From JACCXG01 sp963750935 (GTDB lineage: Bacteria > Acidobacteriota > Vicinamibacteria > Vicinamibacterales > 2-12-FULL-66-21): a stretch of DNA of 64,000 bases. Each line of letters starts with the position of its first letter. The first letter of the stretch is position 1. The notes below the pieces were generated by a model, which saw only the letters and a list, made by a program, of their open reading frames with translations, made no database searches and was not told the origin of the DNA. The DNA is taken from contig CAVVSR010000005.1 of NCBI GenBank assembly GCA_963750935.1, forward strand, positions 70,959 to 134,958. The letters run 5' to 3'. This document shows positions 1 through 7,801 of the stretch, in pieces. Position numbers and translations under genes: made by a program.

Positions 1-112
1 CGAGCTCGCCGGGCGCCGCCATGCTGGCGAGCGACGCGAGCTCCTCGCGCATGTCGCGTTCGGCGGCGCGCCGGCGCCACGGCAGCAGGTAGGGCAGTCG
101 CTTCCAGATCAT
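1..112 (-). CDS. ADOP-type ABC transporter permease, N-terminal fragment
   Basis: Only the first 37 codons lie in the window; the gene continues past its left edge. The ATG at 112 overlaps the stop of the PadR gene (ATGA), so the two are translationally coupled. The visible start (MIWKRLPYLLPWRRR, then acidic RDMREELASL) is a basic amphipathic lead followed by a helix with the look of the N-terminal prefix of acidobacterial duplicated orphan permeases, MacB/FtsX-like inner-membrane proteins usually encoded just downstream of PadR genes. The family call rests on this prefix plus the PadR context. The transmembrane and periplasmic domains are not visible. Confidence 0.6.
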   Translation of the reverse strand, partial: MIWKRLPYLLPWRRRAAERDMREELASLASMAAPGEL

Positions 113-441
113 GATTCGCTCTCCCCGGTCGGCTTCATCACCCGCGCGACCGCGCGGACGAAGTCGGCCCATTCCGACCGTTCCTGATGCAGTTGCCTCC
201 GGCCGGCGGCGGTCAGGCGATACACCTTCGCCCGCCGGTTGCGCTCGGTGGTCTCCCACTTGGAGGCGATCCAGCCCTTCAGCTCGAGGCGCTTGAGGGC
301 GGGATACAACGACCCGAACTCGATCTTGAGGGCGTCGCCAGAGGTGTCGCGGATGGTGCCGGCGATGGCGTAGCCGTGGAGCGGCCCGAGCAGCAGCGAG
401 CGGAGCACCAGCATGTCGAGGACGCCGTACAACGGTTCCAT
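109..441 (-). CDS. PadR family transcriptional regulator
   Basis: A 110-residue winged-helix repressor. The start at MEPLYGVLDM (441) was chosen because the frame upstream of it is repeat-derived (GVGSWELS comes from the heptamer element at 517-617). Family hallmarks are LDMLVLRSLLLGPLHGYAIA at the N terminus, FGSLYPALKRLELKGWI for the recognition helix and wing, and the KVYRLTAAGRRQL wing/C-terminal hinge. It ends in KPTGESES and overlaps the downstream permease by 4 nt. PadR proteins repress their own operon and release DNA on binding small molecules or stress signals; here the likely target is this PadR-permease operon. No ligand can be inferred. Confidence 0.9.
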   Translation of the reverse strand: MEPLYGVLDMLVLRSLLLGPLHGYAIAGTIRDTSGDALKIEFGSLYPALKRLELKGWIASKWETTERNRRAKVYRLTAAGRRQLHQERSEWADFVRAVARVMKPTGESES

Positions 442-466
442 ATGAAGAAAGGCTATATGAAGAAAG
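440..466 (-). promoter_or_regulatory. 12-bp direct repeat over the PadR start
   Basis: The 12-mer ATATGAAGAAAG occurs at 440-451 and again at 455-466 (plus-strand reading), 15 bp apart and overlapping the regulator's start codon. On the coding strand this gives two successive CTTTCTTCATAT units. It could be an operator or a duplicated translation start. No clear Shine-Dalgarno sequence is seen. Confidence 0.3.
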
Positions 467-516
467 TCTGACGCTGCAAGCTGGAGCGGGGGCGGGGTGA
501 AGCGCGGGACGAACGA

Positions 517-617
517 CAACTCCCAACTCCCAACTCCCAACTCCCAAATCGGACGGGTTTGGGAGTTGGAGGTTGGGGATTGGGCGTTGACGTGCTGCGT
601 TCTTCAGCAGCCTGCTA
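517..617. repeat. CCCAACT heptamer inverted-repeat element, copy 1
   Basis: Plus strand: tandem CCCAACT heptamers (517-547), a short spacer, then the complementary arm TTTGGGAGTTGGAGG (from 558) and a tail GACGTGCTGCGTTCTTCAGC. The element ends exactly at the stop codon of the helicase C-terminal half (615-617). The G-rich arm has four runs of three or more G (555-584), so a G-quadruplex is possible on the plus strand. The arms plus tail match copy 2 at 1985-2104 over about 85 nt. Confidence 0.75.
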
Positions 618-1883
618 AGGAGCCCGGAACAGGACGACGGCGATCGCGTGCGGGCGGCGGTTCGCGAGCTGCGGCGCGGCACGCTGCACCAGCGCGGGCC
701 AGTCGTGCGCGGCGGCATCGGCCGGTGTCATCGCCAGCGCATCGAGCGGCCGGCGGCGGAACACGTCGGCCCACTCCGGCCGCGGCCGGCCGTCGGCGTC
801 GAAGGCGGCGACGTCGAACCGCGGACCATCCTTGTAAACCGCGATCAGTCCGGCGCCGTCCTGGCTGGAGACGGGCACCTGGAGCCGCGCGACGCGCCCC
901 TTCGGATCCTCGTCGAAGTGCGCCAGCAGCCCTTCGACGAGCGGATGACCCGAGGCGAAGAAGTCGATGCTCTCGTCCTCGACCGCGTACTCGCGATCGA
1001 ACGATCCGATGAAGGACGATCCGCCGGGGACGCCGGGCAGGCTCTCGATGAGCGCCTCGTTGCCGAAGTCGATGGCGTAGGTGCGCCGGCCGCGTACCTG
1101 CTCGACGTGGAAGCCGAGCCGCGACGCCGCGGAGACGACGACCTGTTCCATGAGCGCGTCGAGGCCCTGCGGGACGCGCGCGAGGATCGACGGTCCGAGC
1201 GCGGCGCGATAGGGGTCGCGATGCAGGAGCTGATACGCCGCCTCGTGGATCCGCGTGCGTGCCGCCTGCGCGTCGGCGATCAGCTGGTCGATGCGGGCAT
1301 CTGACAGGTGCGCGCCGGGCTCGAGCGCGATCTCCTCGAGCGCCCGCTCGACGTCCGCGAGCTGCGGCTCGAATCCGGCGATCGGCTCGCGGAAGAGTCC
1401 CAGCCGCTCGAACAGCCGGACCACATCGGCGCCGATGCCGGCCGCGGGACGGAAATAGACAATGTCGACAGGCAGGCGCCGGCCGATGCGATCGAGCCGG
1501 CCGATGCGCTGTTCCACGGTCGACGGCCGCCACGGCAGGTCGTAGAGCACCAGCCGGTGACAGAACTCGAAATTGCGTCCCTCGCCGCCCGCTTCGGTCG
1601 ACACCAGCAGGCTCGGCCCATCGTCCGCGCGGAAGCGCGCGACCTCGGTATCGCGCCGCGCCGCCGACAGCGCTTCGTGGAAGACGCCGCTGGCGAGTTG
1701 CGCGCGGGCGCTGAGCGCGTCGCGCAGCATCTCGAGCGTCTCGCGATGGGCGACGAATACCAGCGTTTTCTCGTTCGCCTGCCGCCATCGTTGCGCCTGG
1801 ATCAGCAGCCACTCCAGGCGCGGATCCGTCCGATCGCTCACGTCCGCCTGCTGGCGCAGCTCCGTCTCCTCCGGACCGAGCAC
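615..1883 (-). CDS. SNF2/RapA-like helicase, C-terminal half
   Basis: Carries the second RecA-like domain of a superfamily 2 ATP-dependent helicase. Motif IV-like KTLVFVAHRETLEML lies near residue 40, motif V LLVSTEAGGEGRNFE near 90, and motif VI VEQRIGRLDRIGR near 120, with the conserved arginines. About 290 residues of RapA-like C-terminal region follow (FIGSFDREYAVEDE, FFASGHPLVEG). It continues the helicase encoded at 1889-3112. Upstream of the nominal start the same frame stays homologous (RVSDRRALDRIRRAL) back to about 1975, where the heptamer element cuts the gene. Together the halves would give about 790 residues. Whether this half is translated alone is unknown. Confidence 0.8.
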   Translation of the reverse strand: MLGPEETELRQQADVSDRTDPRLEWLLIQAQRWRQANEKTLVFVAHRETLEMLRDALSARAQLASGVFHEALSAARRDTEVARFRADDGPSLLVSTEAGGEGRNFEFCHRLVLYDLPWRPSTVEQRIGRLDRIGRRLPVDIVYFRPAAGIGADVVRLFERLGLFREPIAGFEPQLADVERALEEIALEPGAHLSDARIDQLIADAQAARTRIHEAAYQLLHRDPYRAALGPSILARVPQGLDALMEQVVVSAASRLGFHVEQVRGRRTYAIDFGNEALIESLPGVPGGSSFIGSFDREYAVEDESIDFFASGHPLVEGLLAHFDEDPKGRVARLQVPVSSQDGAGLIAVYKDGPRFDVAAFDADGRPRPEWADVFRRRPLDALAMTPADAAAHDWPALVQRAAPQLANRRPHAIAVVLFRAP

Positions 1884-1888
1884 CGCCT

Positions 1889-3112
1889 TCAGCGCGGCGC
1901 CGGATGCGAGCGCCCGCCGGATGCGATCCAGCGCCCGCCGGTCGGATACCCGCGGTACCCGTGGCTTCCGCCTTCAGAGCGAGAGAGAGAAATAGGCCGT
2001 GTCAATGCCCAACTCCCAACTGCCAACTCCCAAATTGGACAATTGGGAGTTGGGGGTTGGGGATTGGGAGTTGACGTGCTGCGCTCTTTCAGCGAGCTGT
2101 CAGGCGGAAGATCGACCGCGATCGGCACGCGCGGCGGCAGCCCGCCGATATCCACGCGTCGCGTCGAGCTCGTGCAGGGCGGCAGCGGCGCGCCCGATCG
2201 GAGGCGCGCCTCGACATTCATGTCCTCGGGAAACTCGTCCGGCCGCACCAGCTGCAGCAGCCGGAAGAACCCGTGCGTGTCGTCTTCGAGCGGCGTCGCG
2301 CTGAGCAGCAGGACGTGCCGGCCGAGCGCGGCGATCGGCGCCACCGCGCGATACCCCGGCTCGCCTGGATGCCCGGGGGGCCGGCGCAGCCGGTGGGCCT
2401 CGTCGACGACGAGGAGGTCGATGCCCGCCGCCACCGCCTGACCGGTCAGCTCGGGTCGCTCGACCAGCGTCTCGAGCGCCATCACCGCGCGGCGATGGAC
2501 GTCGAACGGGTTGAAGCCGGCGCCGAAGTCGCGCGCGACGTCGGCCAGGCGCGGCGGGTCGAGCCGCGTGAACACCTGGTGGTACTTGCGCCACAGCTCG
2601 CCCAGCCACTGCACCGTCAGCGCCTCCGGCGCCACGACCAGGCACCGCTCGATCCGCTGCGTGTGGAGCAGCCGGTTCATGATCAGCGCGGCTTCGATGG
2701 TCTTGCCCAGGCCCACTTCGTCGGCGAGCAGCCACCGCACCGGCATCCGCGCCGTCGCGCGCTCCGCGACGTGCAGCTGATGCGGGAACAGCCGGACGCG
2801 CCCGCCGAGGAACGATCCGAGGCCGCTGGCCTCACGCGTCTCGAGCAGGTGCAGGATATCCAGCCGCGTCAGGAAGTCCGCGGTCTCGTCGGCCTCTCCC
2901 GCGCTCAATCGATCGAGCAGCGTTCGCTCGCGCCACGGCGTGTGCCCGGCCTGGGGCACCAGCGCGTCGTTGTGCGCCGCGAGCCGGAGCGTCGCGTCAC
3001 CCTGCGGAAAATGGACGACGAGGACACGGCCTTCGATCGCGGTGACGCGTCCGGTGCCGAGATCAGGATTGAAGCGGTGGCTCAGGTGGTCCCCGACGGA
3101 CCAGGCGTGCAC
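1889..3112 (-). CDS. SNF2/RapA-like helicase, N-terminal half
   Basis: Starts at GTG (MHAWSVGDHLSHRF), with an N-terminal SH3-like segment followed by the first RecA-like domain. Walker A is DEVGLGKTIEAALI (about residue 132), the DEAH box is DLLVVDEAHRL (about 235), and motif III is LLLSATP (about 272). Genuine homology ends at VDLPP (near 2105). The remaining codons are read through the repeat element (STSTPNPQPPTPNC) and then out of frame. The cell would therefore make a truncated ATPase unless the break is an assembly error. RapA-like enzymes remodel nucleoprotein or recycle RNA polymerase; the target here is unknown. The gene follows the outer-membrane protein gene by 55 bp on the same strand. 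Confidence 0.85.
   Translation of the reverse strand: MHAWSVGDHLSHRFNPDLGTGRVTAIEGRVLVVHFPQGDATLRLAAHNDALVPQAGHTPWRERTLLDRLSAGEADETADFLTRLDILHLLETREASGLGSFLGGRVRLFPHQLHVAERATARMPVRWLLADEVGLGKTIEAALIMNRLLHTQRIERCLVVAPEALTVQWLGELWRKYHQVFTRLDPPRLADVARDFGAGFNPFDVHRRAVMALETLVERPELTGQAVAAGIDLLVVDEAHRLRRPPGHPGEPGYRAVAPIAALGRHVLLLSATPLEDDTHGFFRLLQLVRPDEFPEDMNVEARLRSGAPLPPCTSSTRRVDIGGLPPRVPIAVDLPPDSSLKERSTSTPNPQPPTPNCPIWELAVGSWALTRPISLSRSEGGSHGYRGYPTGGRWIASGGRSHPAPR
1985..2104. repeat. CCCAACT heptamer element, copy 2, inserted in helicase gene
   Basis: Same architecture and orientation as copy 1: CCCAACT-type heptamers, 11-nt spacer, TTGGGAGTTGGGGG arm and the GACGTGCTGCGCTCTTTCAGC tail. It sits between codons for VDLPP of the helicase N-terminal half and RVPRVSDRR of the C-terminal half. 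Plus-strand G-runs at 2045-2068 (3, 5, 4 and 3 G with loops of 2-4 nt) fit a G-quadruplex pattern. Confidence 0.8.
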
Positions 3113-3167
3113 GTCTCCGATTGTACCGAGTCAGGGCCCGCGGTCCGCGCAGGCACTCGGCAACGTC

Positions 3168-3713
3168 TCAGAAGCGCCAGGTCATGCCGGCGCGGATCGG
3201 CGCGACACCGAGCAAGACATCGGCTTGCTTCCCGGCCATCAGCATCACCCGGCCATCGGCGAACAGGCTGATGCGATTCCCGATCGGGACCTGGAATCCG
3301 CCGCCAACGAACGGACCCTGGACCTGGTGGGCGACACGTTTCGGCCACAGGTCGTTCACATTGGGCCGCGACACGCCGACGGCAAGGCCGGCGAGCGCAT
3401 ACGGTCCGATGCGATCGGGCCCGAACAGCGACGCTCGGATGCCCCCCGCGACACTCGTGAGGGTTCCGCCACGAAAGGCCGAGGTGACCCCGTGCTCGGT
3501 GCTCAGGCGGCTCGGCTGATGCGTGCGTTCGACGTCCACCACGACGGTCAGCCAGGACGTCGGGGTGAACCCGACGCCCACCGCCACGCTCGAGCCGCGA
3601 TTGTACAGGGTCGGTCCCCCCGACCCATGGATATCCACGTTGGTCTGACCACTCGAAAGGGCGGGAAACGCCAGTAACAGCAAACCTACGACGACGGCAG
3701 GGATGATTCGCAC
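3168..3713 (-). CDS. Outer-membrane beta-barrel protein
   Basis: A 181-residue protein. The GTG start (VRIIPAVVVGLLLLAF) was chosen because it begins directly with a signal peptide ending near ALSSGQ; the longer frame adds a non-homologous leader. The mature part has alternating hydrophobic/polar strands, glycine-rich turns (VAVGVGFTPTSW, VGGGFQVPIGNRI) and a C-terminal phenylalanine (TWRF), the BAM recognition signature. It resembles small OmpA/OmpW-type barrels of the outer-membrane beta-barrel family. Function is unknown, and its transcription with the helicase may be coincidental. Confidence 0.65.
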   Translation of the reverse strand: MRIIPAVVVGLLLLAFPALSSGQTNVDIHGSGGPTLYNRGSSVAVGVGFTPTSWLTVVVDVERTHQPSRLSTEHGVTSAFRGGTLTSVAGGIRASLFGPDRIGPYALAGLAVGVSRPNVNDLWPKRVAHQVQGPFVGGGFQVPIGNRISLFADGRVMLMAGKQADVLLGVAPIRAGMTWRF

Positions 3714-3832
3714 GGTAATGACCTCTGCCCATGAAGGCGTCAAGGCTGCGCGAACCGGCTCAGCGCTCGACTCGTTCCGCCCGAGCGCGCACGCGGGCAC
3801 GGCCGGCGCGGTCGGCACACAATAGCGGCTGG

Positions 3833-4564
3833 ATGACGCGGAGTCTGGAGCAGGAAGCCGAACGCGCGCGCGAGATCGCGTCGGCCATCGACGGTTGGCT
3901 CAGCGATGCCCAGGGGCGCGCGCTCTTCGAAGCCGCCGCCTCGACCACCGGCCGCGGCCACATCGTCGAGATCGGATCGTGGAAGGGTCGATCGACGACG
4001 TGGCTCGCCATGGGCGCGCGCCTCGCCGGCCGCCGGGTCTACGCGATCGACCCGCACCACCACTCGCACGAGGATCCCGAGGCGGCAACGCTCGCCGAGT
4101 TCCAGGACAACCTGCGCCGGGCCGGCGTGGCCGACGTCGTCGATCCGATCGTCATGAGATCGGAGGAAGCGGCGGCGCACATCAGCGGTCCCGTCGAGCT
4201 GCTCTTCATCGACGGCGATCACTCCGACGACGGCGCGCGGCGCGACGCGGAACGGTGGCTTCCACGTCTCGTCCCCGGCGGCACGGTGATGTTCCATGAC
4301 GTGGCGACCGCCGCCTACACCGGGCCGCGCCGCGTGTTCCGGCGAATGCTGTGCTGGGATTCGCGGTTCGATGACATTCGCCGGGTCGGGTCGATGACCG
4401 TGGCGCGCCGGACCAGCCGACGTCATCTGCGCAGCGGCGCTGTGGGGAACGACAGCCGGCGTGCTGCTTTACATCTACGACTTCAAGCGACTGCTGCGGC
4501 GGGCGCGGAACCTCGCATCGGCGTCGGCCGATCGGCCCTCATCATGATCGGGCCGAGACGATGA
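3833..4564 (+). CDS. Class I SAM-dependent methyltransferase (Methyltransf_24 type)
   Basis: The start at MTRSLEQEAERA was chosen over an Arg-rich upstream extension. The SAM-binding motif HIVEIGSWKGRSTTWLA lies near residue 40, the acidic loop AIDPHHH near 70, ELLFIDGDHSDDGA near 124, and the post-motif LVPGGTVMFHDV near 148. These are typical of methyltransferases acting on sugars or small molecules. The last 50 residues of this frame are Arg-rich and atypical. A shift near 4420 gives ADVICAAALWGTTAGVLLY, a plausible membrane helix with a basic tail, ending at TGA 4545-4547. The gene may thus carry a frameshift and natively end in a membrane anchor. The acceptor substrate is not evident. 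Confidence 0.75.
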   Translation: MTRSLEQEAERAREIASAIDGWLSDAQGRALFEAAASTTGRGHIVEIGSWKGRSTTWLAMGARLAGRRVYAIDPHHHSHEDPEAATLAEFQDNLRRAGVADVVDPIVMRSEEAAAHISGPVELLFIDGDHSDDGARRDAERWLPRLVPGGTVMFHDVATAAYTGPRRVFRRMLCWDSRFDDIRRVGSMTVARRTSRRHLRSGAVGNDSRRAALHLRLQATAAAGAEPRIGVGRSALIMIGPRR

Positions 4565-4725
4565 CAGCGAGCCGATCGAGGACGGATCTAGATGACACCG
4601 AGGCACGAGCGAGCACTGCGCCCGCGAATCGCTGCCCTTCCGTGCGGTAAAGATCCGGTCTCTCCGTATCCTCCGCTAACTCGCGTTGGCGCGCCGCGGC
4701 TCTGGACGTAGAATCGCCCTTCCTG

Positions 4726-6972
4726 ATGAAACCAATTGAACCGGGCGCGCGGACGGGCGCTGGCGGCAGCCCCCTCGAATGGTGCGACGTCCTCGAGGCG
4801 GAATATGAAGCGCTCTCGGGCGCGAAGGCGTTCGCACACGGCGCGCCCGCGGATCCACGGGCGCGGCTCGAAGCGCTGCACCAGCGCATGCATCAACGCC
4901 GCCCGGCCGCGCTCTGCCTCTCCGGCGGCGGTATCCGCAGTGCGACGTTCGCGCTCGGCATCCTTCAGGGGCTCGCGCGTCTCGGAATGCTCGGGAAGCT
5001 CGATTACCTCTCGACGGTGTCAGGCGGCGGCTACACCGGCGGCTGGTTGACGTCGTGGCTGCACCGCGACGGACGCGACGAGGTGCTGGCCGGGCTCGAT
5101 CCCGCGCAGGTCGGCGCCATGCGGGGCGAAGCCGCGAAGCTCTCGCCTGTGAACCGCCTCCGCGCGACGTGCCGGTATCTCGCGCCGAAAGGGGGCGTGA
5201 TCTCAGCGGATGTCTGGACGCTGCTCGCGACGATGGCGCGGAACCTGGTGCTCAACTGGCTCGTCCTGCTGCCGCTGCTCGCGGCGGTTCTGCTCGTGCC
5301 GCGCATCTATCTCGCGACGGTCGCGATCGTGGAGCAGAACGTGATCGCCACGCCCGGCCAGGCGTGCCTCCCGGCGGACGCCGCTCCGTTCTGGTTCGCG
5401 CTCCTCTCGCTCACGATGTTCGTCGTCGCCATTGGCTACGTCGTGATGAACTTCGTCGGGAGAGGGGAGAGCTGGCCGCAGGGGCGCTTCCTGTCGTTCG
5501 TCGTGGTCCCGACGGTGGTCGGCACGGTCGGGTTGACGCTGTTCTGGTCGGCCTATCCCTGCGCGCCGGACGAGACGGCGGCGCTGTTCGTGTCGGCCGT
5601 GCTGCCGGCAGCGGGCTGGCTGGTGATCGGAGCGATGGCACGGCCGAACGTCCGCACGGCGCTGCCGGCGCTGGCGGCCGCCGCGCTCACGGTCGCGGCG
5701 CTCGTGATGGCCGGCGGCTGGACCCCCGGCGGGCCGAGGCGCCTCGAGATCGTCGCCGGCGTCCCGCTGATGCTGATCGCCGTCGCCGTGCTCAATCAAC
5801 GGCTCGACCGCAGGAGCGATCTCGCGGATCGCGCCGTGCGGATGAACGCGGGGGCCCGGACCGTGATGGCCTCGCTTGTCGCCGGGCCGATTATCGGCTT
5901 CGGCGCCTACTGGTTCGCGCGCAAGTACTTCTACTTCGGCGATCCGCTCGGCGAGTCGTACGCCGTGTTCGCGGTGCCAGGAATCCTGTCGCTGATGCTG
6001 CTCTCGAACACGATCTTCCTCGGCCTCGCCAGCCACGAGCTGACGGATGCGGCGCTCGAATGGTGGAACCGGTTTGCGGCGTGGCTGGCGATCGCGGCGA
6101 CGCTGTGGCTGGCGGCGGGCGTGCTGGTGTTCTACCTGGCCGATCTGATCGAGCTCGCGGTGCAGGCGGCCGGCGCCGCTCTCCAACTCGAACATCACAC
6201 AACCTCATCGCTTTTCAGCGTCCTGATTCCGCTGCTCAGTTCGCTTGCTGGCCTTGCGGCGCGTTCTGGCGGCACGGCCGGTCGGCCATCGACCGTGCGT
6301 CTCGCGTTCCAGCGCATCGCGCTGCCGCTGACGATCGTCGTGCTGCTGGCGACCGTGGCATGGTTCAACGCCTGGGCGCTGCGAGGCTTCCTGCCGCCCG
6401 GCGGCAGCGATCCACCCGCGGACCTTCGGGACATCGTGCTGTTCGCCGCCGCCGCGTTCGCCCTCGGATTGCTGGTGGGCTGCTTCGTGCCGGCCAACCG
6501 CTTTTCGCTGCACGGCATGTACCGGCAGCGCCTGGTGCGCACGTTCCTCGGCGCGTCGCACGGGGATCGGCGTCCGAACGCGTTCACGGGCTTCGATCCC
6601 GCGGACGACCTGCGCGTCCACGAGCTGAGCGACGTGCGTCCGCTGCACGTCATCAACGCGACGCTGAACAACGTCGCGTCCACGGACTACGGGCGGAACG
6701 AGAGGAAGGCCTACGCGTTCACGTTCTCGCCGCTCCACGTCGGCAGCTCCGCGCTCGGACTACCGCTCGTCGTCGGAGTACGGTTCGGACGGCGGCGGCC
6801 CGGCGACGGGGTTGTCCCTCGGCATGGCGCTCGCCGTGTCGGGCGCGGCGGCGAGCCCGGCGATGGGGATGTACTCGTCGAAGGCGCGCGCGTTTCTGCT
6901 GACACTGGCCAACGCCCGCCTCGGTCTCTGGTTCGGCAACCCGACCGATCCGTCGACGTGGCAGCGGAGTGA
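4726..6972 (+). CDS. Patatin-like phospholipase with polytopic membrane region, N-terminal part
   Basis: The N terminus has the patatin oxyanion loop ALCLSGGGIRSATFALG (about residue 62) and, 30 residues on, LSTVSGGGYTGGW, where the nucleophile serine is expected. A membrane region of roughly ten helices follows (for example LNWLVLLPLLAAVLLV, LAIAATLWLAAGVLVF). Patatin homology resumes at PLHVINATLNNVAST near residue 645. After SPLHVGSSALG (about 6755) this frame turns Arg-rich and the true sequence continues in the frame of the next feature (SDYRSSSEYGSDGG). The catalytic Asp (DGGHFENLG) therefore lies beyond the break. Predicted role is an inner-membrane lipid acyl hydrolase. It heads a set with the catalase-like and cytochrome genes. 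Confidence 0.85.
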   Translation: MKPIEPGARTGAGGSPLEWCDVLEAEYEALSGAKAFAHGAPADPRARLEALHQRMHQRRPAALCLSGGGIRSATFALGILQGLARLGMLGKLDYLSTVSGGGYTGGWLTSWLHRDGRDEVLAGLDPAQVGAMRGEAAKLSPVNRLRATCRYLAPKGGVISADVWTLLATMARNLVLNWLVLLPLLAAVLLVPRIYLATVAIVEQNVIATPGQACLPADAAPFWFALLSLTMFVVAIGYVVMNFVGRGESWPQGRFLSFVVVPTVVGTVGLTLFWSAYPCAPDETAALFVSAVLPAAGWLVIGAMARPNVRTALPALAAAALTVAALVMAGGWTPGGPRRLEIVAGVPLMLIAVAVLNQRLDRRSDLADRAVRMNAGARTVMASLVAGPIIGFGAYWFARKYFYFGDPLGESYAVFAVPGILSLMLLSNTIFLGLASHELTDAALEWWNRFAAWLAIAATLWLAAGVLVFYLADLIELAVQAAGAALQLEHHTTSSLFSVLIPLLSSLAGLAARSGGTAGRPSTVRLAFQRIALPLTIVVLLATVAWFNAWALRGFLPPGGSDPPADLRDIVLFAAAAFALGLLVGCFVPANRFSLHGMYRQRLVRTFLGASHGDRRPNAFTGFDPADDLRVHELSDVRPLHVINATLNNVASTDYGRNERKAYAFTFSPLHVGSSALGLPLVVGVRFGRRRPGDGVVPRHGARRVGRGGEPGDGDVLVEGARVSADTGQRPPRSLVRQPDRSVDVAAE

Positions 6973-7801
6973 TCCGGCGCTGGGTGTCGGGCCGATCGTG
7001 CGTGAGCTGCTCGGCCTCACGACTGACACCAACCCGTACGTGTACCTGTCGGACGGCGGGCATTTCGAGAACCTCGGACTGTGGTCGATGGTGGTCCGGC
7101 GGTGCGGCATCATCATCGTGTCGGACGCCGGCTGCGATCCCGACTACACGTTTGCGGACCTGTCGAACGCGTTGCGCCGGATTCGCATCGACCTCGGCAT
7201 CCCGATTGACTTCGGCGAGATGAACATGTCGAAAGCGGGGCAGGGCGACGGCAATGCTCACGCGGTGCTCGGCACGATCCGCTACAGCGCGGTGGACGGA
7301 CCCGGCGCGCCGGATGGCCTGCTGCTCTACGTGAAGGCCACGCTCTCGGGCGACGAGTCCGTGGACATCCGCAACTTTGCCGCGCTGCATCCGGCGTTTC
7401 CGCACGACCCGACCGGCAACCAGTTCTTCGACGAGGATCGGTTCGAGAGCTATCGCGCGCTGGGCTATCACAGCGTCATGTCGGTCGCCGGGGAGCTGGA
7501 ACTGGCGGACGCGTGGGATCTCAGCGCGGCCAGCGCGCGGAAGACCCGGGCGGATGGCTCTACATCCGCAACTTTGCGCGCGCCGGCGTTCCACACGACC
7601 CGACCGGCAACCAGTTCTTCGACGAGGATCGGTTCGAGAGCTATCGCGCGCTGGGCTATCACAGCGTCATGTCGGTCGCCGGGGAGCTGGAACTGGCGCA
7701 CGCGTAGGATCTCAGCGCAGCCACCGCCCGGAAGATCCGGGCGGAAGGCTCTGTTGCGGGTGCGGGACCGCGTTCCGACTGGCTGTGAAGGAGTCATCAG
7801 A
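6812..7801 (+). CDS. Patatin-like phospholipase, C-terminal part (frameshifted)
   Basis: Continues the patatin domain: TGLSLGMALAVSGAA, then YLSDGGHFENLGLW with the catalytic DGG aspartate, IIIVSDAGCDPDY, and a conserved C-terminal tract ending FESYRALGYHSVMSVAG. The nominal TTG start at 6812 is only where the open frame begins; homology runs upstream to about 6757. The natural end was probably ELELAHA followed by TAG, still present in the second copy of a tandem duplication (7705-7707). In the first copy the equivalent codon is TGG, so the frame reads on, out of phase, through the second copy and into the catalase-like gene. The product is likely aberrant. Confidence 0.7.
7365..7757 (+). repeat. 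Tandem duplication of the patatin 3' end (about 190-197 bp unit)
   Basis: Unit 1 starts at the ACATCCGCAACTTTG of 7365 and unit 2 at the same string at 7562 (offset 197 bp). A 6-bp deletion early in unit 2 changes the offset to 191 bp. About 110 bp in the middle (around GGCAACCAGTTCTTCGACGA) are identical. Because the offset is not a multiple of three, the duplication changes frame. Confidence 0.9.

Noticed and set aside
109..540. The longer PadR frame starting MGVGSWELS
   Set aside because: Its first 33 codons come from the heptamer repeat and spacer; PadR homology starts at MEPLYGV.
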